64,000 bases of DNA from Brevibacillus choshinensis (GTDB taxonomy: Bacteria > Bacillota > Bacilli > Brevibacillales > Brevibacillaceae). The notes under the pieces were generated by a model, which saw nothing but the letters and a program-made list of their open reading frames with translations, was not told where the DNA came from and made no database searches. The DNA is taken from assembly GCF_016811915.1 (NCBI RefSeq), contig NZ_CP069127.1, positions 3,261,001-3,325,000 on the forward strand, written 5' to 3'. How positions within the stretch are numbered: position 1 is the stretch's first letter; each line of letters opens with the position of its first letter. Below, piece after piece: positions 58,985 to 64,000 of the stretch. A program made the position numbers and the translations under genes.

Positions 58985-59518
58985 CTATGGTTTTTCATTC
59001 AAAAGCTTGCGCAATTCAAGCTCGAGAGTCGGCGCATCGATCATGCCGATGATCTTTGCCCTCACGACCCCCTGCGTATCCACCAGATAAGTCGTGGGGA
59101 AGGCTTGAATCAAGTAACGATTGGAAACAGTCCCCGCAACATCCATGGGGATGGGAAACGTCAGCTTGTACGCTTGGACGAATGCTGCTGCGGCTTCTGG
59201 ACTATCACTATTGGTCACATTGACCCCATAGAAGTCTACCTGATCTTTGTACTTCTCGTACAGCCTTTGCAGATCCGGTGCTTCCATGCGGCATGGTCCG
59301 CACCAGGAGGCCCAAAAGTTGAGAAGAACAGGCTTCGGTCTTTTTCCTTCAACCTTATACACTTGGTTGTCTAAGCCCGTCAAGGTGAAATGGGGCGCCA
59401 GATGGCCTACCACCGGCTTTTGGACCTCTGCTACGACTGCTGCTGATTCTTGGGGCTGCTGCCAAACGGCATAGCCCACACCCACAGTGACCAGCAACGC
59501 CAACACCAGTTTGTTCAT
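58985..59518 (-). CDS. resA: ResA-like thiol-disulfide oxidoreductase
   Basis: A 177-residue TlpA/ResA-type thioredoxin with an N-terminal anchor (MNKLVLALLVTVGVGYAVW). VLLNFWASWCGPCRMEAPDL is the active site, and FPTTYLVDTQGVV holds the cis-Pro. It reduces the CXXCH of apocytochrome c outside the membrane. Its partner CcdA is upstream with a 23-base gap. Confidence 0.93.
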   Translation of the reverse strand: MNKLVLALLVTVGVGYAVWQQPQESAAVVAEVQKPVVGHLAPHFTLTGLDNQVYKVEGKRPKPVLLNFWASWCGPCRMEAPDLQRLYEKYKDQVDFYGVNVTNSDSPEAAAAFVQAYKLTFPIPMDVAGTVSNRYLIQAFPTTYLVDTQGVVRAKIIGMIDAPTLELELRKLLNEKP

Positions 59519-59541
59519 GTCTTCACCTCTGGTTTGCTCAA

Positions 59542-60252
59542 TCAGAATCCCGTAAAGCCACCGAACAGTTGAATCAGTACACGTGTAATGTCCGTCAATT
59601 TATCGGTGTACAAGAGCACCCCGAACAGAATCATGATGCCCCCGCCCACTTTCATAAATTGGTCGGAGTATTTGACGATCGCACTTACTTTACTGATAAA
59701 GAACGTCATGACAAAAAACGGAATGGCAAACCCAAGCGTATAGGCCAGGGTGTACGAAAGGGCCCGTGAAGGATCCGTCACACCCATGACAATAATCCCC
59801 GAAAGAATCGGTCCCACACATGGCGTCCAGCCAGCAGCATACGTCATGCCTACCAGTATGGACCCAGTATACCCTAATGGGCGGGATTTTAAATCGACTT
59901 TAAAAGAACGCATCATCCAATCCATTTTGAAGACTTGTAGCATGACAAGCCCAATGACGACCAGCAAGATGCCGCCAAGCTGGCGAATCAGGTCCTTTTG
60001 GTTCACGAATAAGCTGCCAATCCACGAAGTCGACAAGCCTAACGCAATGAAAATAATGGAAAAGCCGATGATGAAAAACAGAGTGTGCATGAGCGCCTGT
60101 TTCTGAAAGACGGTCCTCCCTTTTTTCACTTCGTCGACGGTGATCCCTGTTATGTATGATAAAAAGGACGGGTAAAGCGGTAAACAGCAAGGTGAGATAA
60201 ACGAGAGAAAGCCTGCACCAAAGGCTAACAAAATGGAAAGATTTCCAGTCAT
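59542..60252 (-). CDS. ccdA: CcdA cytochrome c biogenesis protein
   Basis: A 236-residue six-pass membrane protein. It starts MTGNLSILLAFGAGFLSFIS (GGAGG 5 bases upstream) with FISPCCLPLYPSF and TYAAGWTPCVGPILSGIIVM, the two Cys that pass electrons from thioredoxin to ResA. The longer frame is not needed. Confidence 0.94.
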   Translation of the reverse strand: MTGNLSILLAFGAGFLSFISPCCLPLYPSFLSYITGITVDEVKKGRTVFQKQALMHTLFFIIGFSIIFIALGLSTSWIGSLFVNQKDLIRQLGGILLVVIGLVMLQVFKMDWMMRSFKVDLKSRPLGYTGSILVGMTYAAGWTPCVGPILSGIIVMGVTDPSRALSYTLAYTLGFAIPFFVMTFFISKVSAIVKYSDQFMKVGGGIMILFGVLLYTDKLTDITRVLIQLFGGFTGF

Positions 60253-60417
60253 ACATACCTCCGCGATTGTTTCATCCACTATCTCCCTCATTGTAGCGAA
60301 ACTTTCCGGTTGTCAAAAGTGGGAAGGACACTTTGACGTAAATCTGTGACAATATTGTTTACGTAATATTTGTTATGTATCATTTTCTTGGCAAATGGAG
60401 AAGCTCATCGATAGAAC

Positions 60418-60449
60418 AAAAAAGAGGCGGATCCTACCCGCCTCTTTTT
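60418..60449. terminator. Terminator of the RND efflux operon
   Basis: GAGGCGG/CCGCCTC stem flanked by A and T runs; ends the efflux operon (minus) and may serve both strands. Confidence 0.88.
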
Positions 60450-60477
60450 GCTTATTACGTACCCCTGCTTTGCTTGA

Positions 60478-61707
60478 TTACTTTTGAATACTTACCTTGC
60501 CGCCATCATGCAAGAGGGTCTGGCCTTTCACAACAATCTGATCGCCTGCAGCGAGGCCTGAAGTGATCTCGATCATGTCGCTGGAGCCAGCGCCAGTTTG
60601 AACCTCTACCTGTTTGGCTACGTCGCCTTCCAGTTTGAATACATACTGTTTGCCTTCACGCTCGAATACGGCTTTGCGGGATACCACCAGACTGTCCTTC
60701 TGGTCAGAAGAAACATTCGGGAATGTCACATTCACGACCATATCCGATTTCAATTCGTTATCGGCATTCGGAATCGTAATTTCAACAGGATACGCTTTGA
60801 GAGCGGAATCCATCACGGGACTGACTGCTGTTACTTTGGCATCGATGGTTTTACCCGTGGATTGTACGTTTACTTTGACAGCTGTTCCGACCTTCACCTT
60901 TGTGATATCCGCCTCAGACAGGTTCGCTTTAACCAAGAGTGGATTCGTGTTCACGATCACCACGACTGGCTGTTGCCCTGCCATTTGTCCTACCGCGCCA
61001 TTCACACTGGAGACGAAACCGCTGATTGGAGCCGTAACGGTTGCATTCGCCAGCGCCTCTCGTGCGTTTTGCAGACTGACAGCGGATTGATTGACGGATG
61101 CCTCCGAAACTTGAGTGCCAGTCTTTTGCTGAGCCGCTTGCAGGCTTTGCTGCGCATTCGCATAAGAGGTTTGTGCGTTTGTCAGCTGTGTGTTTGCCTG
61201 CTCCAGCTGTTGGGAAGAAATCGCCCCTTGCGCAAACAGCTGCTGCATCCGCTGTTGGTTGATCTTGGCATCTGCCAGCGCTTGTTCAGCCTGTTTCAAA
61301 CTGTTTTTCGCTTGGACCAGACCTTGGTCCGAACTGCTGTTGGTCTGTCTCAGGTTTGCTTGAGCCACCCGGTACGCTGCCTCTGCTTGCTGAACGCTGT
61401 TGCTCAGATCCTGTTCATCGATCTTAAACAGCAGCTGTCCTTTGTTGACATATTGGCCCAGCTTCACAGGAAGTGACGTAATCTTTCCGCTCACTTTGGG
61501 GGTGATTTGCACTTCCTCACTCGGTGCCAGTTTGGCAGTCAGCCCGGACTCCGAGGTGACTGCACCGGTCGTGACTTGCTCTACCTGCACGGGTGTAACT
61601 GACTCCGTCTTTTCTGTAGGTGTTTCTGCCGCTTGCGGGCTGGAACAACCTGCCACCAAGCTGATGGCGAGCAACGCCAGAATTACGGGTTTATTCACTT
61701 TCATCAT
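60478..61707 (-). CDS. RND efflux adaptor (membrane fusion lipoprotein)
   Basis: A 409-residue lipoprotein (lipobox SLVAGC near residue 21). Two lipoyl half-motifs flank a coiled coil (KITSLPVKLGQYVNKGQLLF; QAEAAYRVAQANLRQTNS; VTAPISGFVSSVNGAVGQMA). It joins the RND pump. AAGGAGGGACATATAT before the start; ATGATG gives two possible starts. Operon with the pump downstream in the genome order (30-base gap). Confidence 0.93.
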   Translation of the reverse strand: MMKVNKPVILALLAISLVAGCSSPQAAETPTEKTESVTPVQVEQVTTGAVTSESGLTAKLAPSEEVQITPKVSGKITSLPVKLGQYVNKGQLLFKIDEQDLSNSVQQAEAAYRVAQANLRQTNSSSDQGLVQAKNSLKQAEQALADAKINQQRMQQLFAQGAISSQQLEQANTQLTNAQTSYANAQQSLQAAQQKTGTQVSEASVNQSAVSLQNAREALANATVTAPISGFVSSVNGAVGQMAGQQPVVVIVNTNPLLVKANLSEADITKVKVGTAVKVNVQSTGKTIDAKVTAVSPVMDSALKAYPVEITIPNADNELKSDMVVNVTFPNVSSDQKDSLVVSRKAVFEREGKQYVFKLEGDVAKQVEVQTGAGSSDMIEITSGLAAGDQIVVKGQTLLHDGGKVSIQK

Positions 61708-61737
61708 ATATATGTCCCTCCTTATCCCACAAACGTA

Positions 61738-64000
61738 CTACACTTCCAGAGCGGGAGCGTTTTTGGCGTTTTTCTTGGCTTCTCTTTTTGCTTTCCGTTT
61801 CGCTTTCCGTTCGCGGCGCTTTTTGCCCATATCATCAAACCACGACGTAACAACTGGTACCAATACAAGCGTAATCAATGTAGCAAAGCTCAGACCGAAG
61901 ATGACGGTAACGGCCATTGGCGCTTGCGTTTCTGTGCCCGATCCGCCGGAGAATGCGAGCGGACCGATCGCAAGGATTGTGGTCAGCGTGGTCATCAAGA
62001 TCGGACGCAGACGGATTGGTCCCGCGTGCAAGATTGCATCGCGCAATTCCCAGCCCTGAGCACGCAATTGGTTGACGTAGTCGATCAGTACGATCGCATT
62101 GTTCACGACCAGACCGATCAGGAGGATGTAACCGATCAAAACGGATACGCTAATCGGCGTTCCTGTTACGAGCAAGCCAAGCAGTACGCCAGTAACGGTC
62201 GGTGGAACCGAGAACATGATGATGAACGGGCTGTACAGCGATTCAAACTGTGCCGCCATAACCATGTAGAGCAATACCACGGAAAGGACAATCGCAAGTG
62301 CAAGGCTGCCGAACGATTCGGCCATGTCTTGGCTTTGTCCGCCGAATTCCAGTTTGTAGCCGTCTGGGAGATTCAGCTTATCCACTTTTGCTTGAATATC
62401 TTTCGTAACGGAGTTCAAGTCGCGTCCAGCCAAATCGCTCGTAATTTTCACTTCACGCGTCAGGTTGGAGCGATTAATGGTCAACGGAACGTCTACTTTG
62501 CTGAGCGTTGCCACAGAAGAAAGCGCTACTTGTGCCCCGCCTGGTGCGGAAATGCGCAAATTGTTCAGGTAGTTGATATCTTCCTGATAATTCTCAGGCA
62601 ACTGCAGCTTGATGTCAATTTCATCGTCACCTGTGCGATACTTCGTGACGGTCGTACCTTGGAACGAAGTGCGCACAGACGAAAGAATTTGACCAGTAGT
62701 CAAGCCGTACAGACTCGCTTTTTCCGCATCTACTTTCACTTCGAATTCTTGTCTGGACTCTTCCAGGCTGGTCGTCACGTTGTTTGTGCCAGGAATGCTT
62801 TGTACTTCCCCTTTGATGATGCCGCTGATGTCTTTGAGTACATCGAGGTCATCCCCGCGAACAGTCAGTTCGATCGGTGAACCTGTCGACATACCTTGAG
62901 CAGCGCTGACTTTGATTTCAGGGCCAGCAATAGACTTCAGTTTTTCAGTCAAATCGATTACGACATCATCTGAAGAACGCTGCCTTTGGGTAACGTCTAC
63001 CAGCATCAGCGTGATGGTCGCCTGATTCGAGGACAATGTGCTCGCAAGCGGTGAGCCGTTGCTGCCGATCGAGGTGGCCACAATGTCCTTTTCAGGAACC
63101 TGGTTCACGATGTCTTCTACTTGTTTGGTTACTTTTTCCGTTTCGGCTAAGACGGTGCCATTCGGCATCTTGATGGATACCGATACCTGCCCTTGGTCCA
63201 TGCTCGGAATGAACTCAGCACCGATCATCGGCGTAAGAGCCAGAGAGCCCACCATCATGACAACCGCGGAAATCATGACGGTCTTGCGGTGTCCCAATGA
63301 CCAGCCCAGCAGTTTTGCATAAGCTTTTTCTACCTTATGGAACCCGATATTAAACCAAACAACCGGGTTGATTCCTCGGTAATCTTTGCGCTCCCCGTGC
63401 TCCGGCACTTTTTTCAAGATGCGTGAGCTGAGCATCGGAACGAGCAAGATCGAGAATACCAGTGCAGCGATGTGGGAGAATACGACGGTCAATGCCAGCG
63501 GACCAAACAGCTCGGCCGCGATCCCTTCTGTCAGGGCAATCGGCAAGAATACGCAAATTTGCGCCAGGGCTGATGCCATAACGGCAGTCCCTACTTCTTT
63601 GGAACCGATCAATGCCGCTTCCATCATTCCTTTTCCTTTTTCGCGCTGACGGAAAATGTTTTCCAGCATAACGACCGCAAAGTCAATCAGTGACCCCAGA
63701 CCCAGCGTCAAACCGGAAAGCGAGATCAGGTTGATCGTCTGTCCTGTCATGTACATGAGCAGGAAGGTCGCTACGATCGAGACAGGCAACACGATGATCG
63801 CGATGATCATGGACTGGAAGCTTCCCAGGAAGAAGAACAGCAGGATGATCCCGACCAGTCCACCAAGCAGAGCATGCTCTGCCGTTGTATAGATGGAGTC
63901 CTTGATGTATGTAGACGTATCAAGGGTTGTCGTCACCTGGATGTTCTCTGGCAGATCCTTTTTGATCTTCTCCATCTCTTTTTTCACTTCGTCGGCAACT
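61738..64000 (-). CDS. swrC: RND efflux pump, SwrC/AcrB-like (partial)
   Basis: The C-terminal 754 residues of a HAE1-type RND pump; the N-terminus is beyond the right edge. The frame is open through the edge. Transmembrane motifs: TLGLGSLIDFAVVMLENIFR (proton relay Asp), GGLVGIILLFFFLGSFQSMI, GYILLIGLVVNNAIVLIDYV; porter domain AAQGMSTGSPIELTVRGDDL. The C-terminus is very basic (KKRRERKAKRKAKREAKKNA). Related to SwrC/YerP for surfactin-type export. Confidence 0.94.
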   Translation of the reverse strand, partial: VADEVKKEMEKIKKDLPENIQVTTTLDTSTYIKDSIYTTAEHALLGGLVGIILLFFFLGSFQSMIIAIIVLPVSIVATFLLMYMTGQTINLISLSGLTLGLGSLIDFAVVMLENIFRQREKGKGMMEAALIGSKEVGTAVMASALAQICVFLPIALTEGIAAELFGPLALTVVFSHIAALVFSILLVPMLSSRILKKVPEHGERKDYRGINPVVWFNIGFHKVEKAYAKLLGWSLGHRKTVMISAVVMMVGSLALTPMIGAEFIPSMDQGQVSVSIKMPNGTVLAETEKVTKQVEDIVNQVPEKDIVATSIGSNGSPLASTLSSNQATITLMLVDVTQRQRSSDDVVIDLTEKLKSIAGPEIKVSAAQGMSTGSPIELTVRGDDLDVLKDISGIIKGEVQSIPGTNNVTTSLEESRQEFEVKVDAEKASLYGLTTGQILSSVRTSFQGTTVTKYRTGDDEIDIKLQLPENYQEDINYLNNLRISAPGGAQVALSSVATLSKVDVPLTINRSNLTREVKITSDLAGRDLNSVTKDIQAKVDKLNLPDGYKLEFGGQSQDMAESFGSLALAIVLSVVLLYMVMAAQFESLYSPFIIMFSVPPTVTGVLLGLLVTGTPISVSVLIGYILLIGLVVNNAIVLIDYVNQLRAQGWELRDAILHAGPIRLRPILMTTLTTILAIGPLAFSGGSGTETQAPMAVTVIFGLSFATLITLVLVPVVTSWFDDMGKKRRERKAKRKAKREAKKNAKNAPALEV

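Noticed and set aside
61633..62880. 415-codon plus-strand frame
   Set aside because: It is the antisense shadow of the RND pump and adaptor genes; composition is not protein-like.

Overview
The window reads as a Bacillota chromosome, most likely Brevibacillus or a close relative in Paenibacillaceae. This is inferred from the PBSX/Jimmer-like myovirus module and from the right-hand host genes (YycC, ResA, CcdA, an RND efflux pair). Most of it is one prophage of the PBSX (xtm/xkd) contractile-tail type, integrated next to a tRNA-Gly gene.

Layout from left to right. (1) 1-8.9 kb: a secreted polymorphic-toxin locus on the minus strand. It has a FN3/YD-repeat surface protein, a 1793-residue WapA/Rhs-type protein ending in an EndoU-like RNase toxin, a putative immunity gene, and a decayed fragment of another toxin tip. 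(2) 9.4-10.7 kb: lysis genes (amidase and holin). (3) 10.8-11.5 kb: an N-truncated Ig-like surface-protein exon directly joined to the 3' end (domains V and VI) of a group II intron. (4) 11.6-32.7 kb: tail fibre, baseplate, tail and head genes up to the terminase, all on the minus strand and tightly overlapping. Two frameshift sites occur here: a canonical A AAA AAC site in the tail assembly chaperone, and a G5 run in the tape measure gene. (5) 32.8-43.1 kb: accessory and regulatory genes: a ribbon-helix-helix protein, a 39-residue membrane peptide, a subtilisin-like protease, an ArpU-like late regulator, a secreted zinc metallopeptidase with a KQEDEL tandem repeat, a Big2-repeat protein, a sigma-like factor and XtrA. 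(6) 43.2-46.9 kb: mostly plus-strand very small genes, including a Spo0E-like phosphatase and zinc-ribbon proteins. (7) 46.9-53.7 kb: early genes on the minus strand: Bro-type antirepressor, DnaD-like replication protein, RecT, YqaJ nuclease, small unknowns, an XRE regulator and an excisionase. (8) 53.7-56.7 kb: lysogeny module: Cro-like and CI-like repressors, ImmA peptidase behind a LexA-type box, and a tyrosine integrase. (9) 56.8-64 kb: tRNA-Gly(CCC), tRNA-Leu(CAA) and host genes.

How it works together. ImmA lies directly downstream of the CI-like repressor and behind an SOS-type box, which suggests damage-induced repressor cleavage. RecT and YqaJ form a recombination pair, and ArpU plus the sigma-like factor probably switch on the late genes. 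Several genes look like lysogenic cargo: Spo0E-like protein, secreted metallopeptidase, Big2 protein and a membrane peptide. Three of these cargo genes carry the same TTGTCATACG element 130-150 bp upstream.

The most striking non-coding signal is a complete type II hammerhead ribozyme candidate at 51850-51914, inside the early region and abutting a stop codon. Others are a long structured RNA in front of the YqaJ gene and a set of short promoter-to-terminator transcripts running opposite early genes. No left attachment site matching the tRNA-Gly 3' end was found, so the left prophage boundary, and whether the toxin locus belongs to the prophage, remain open.
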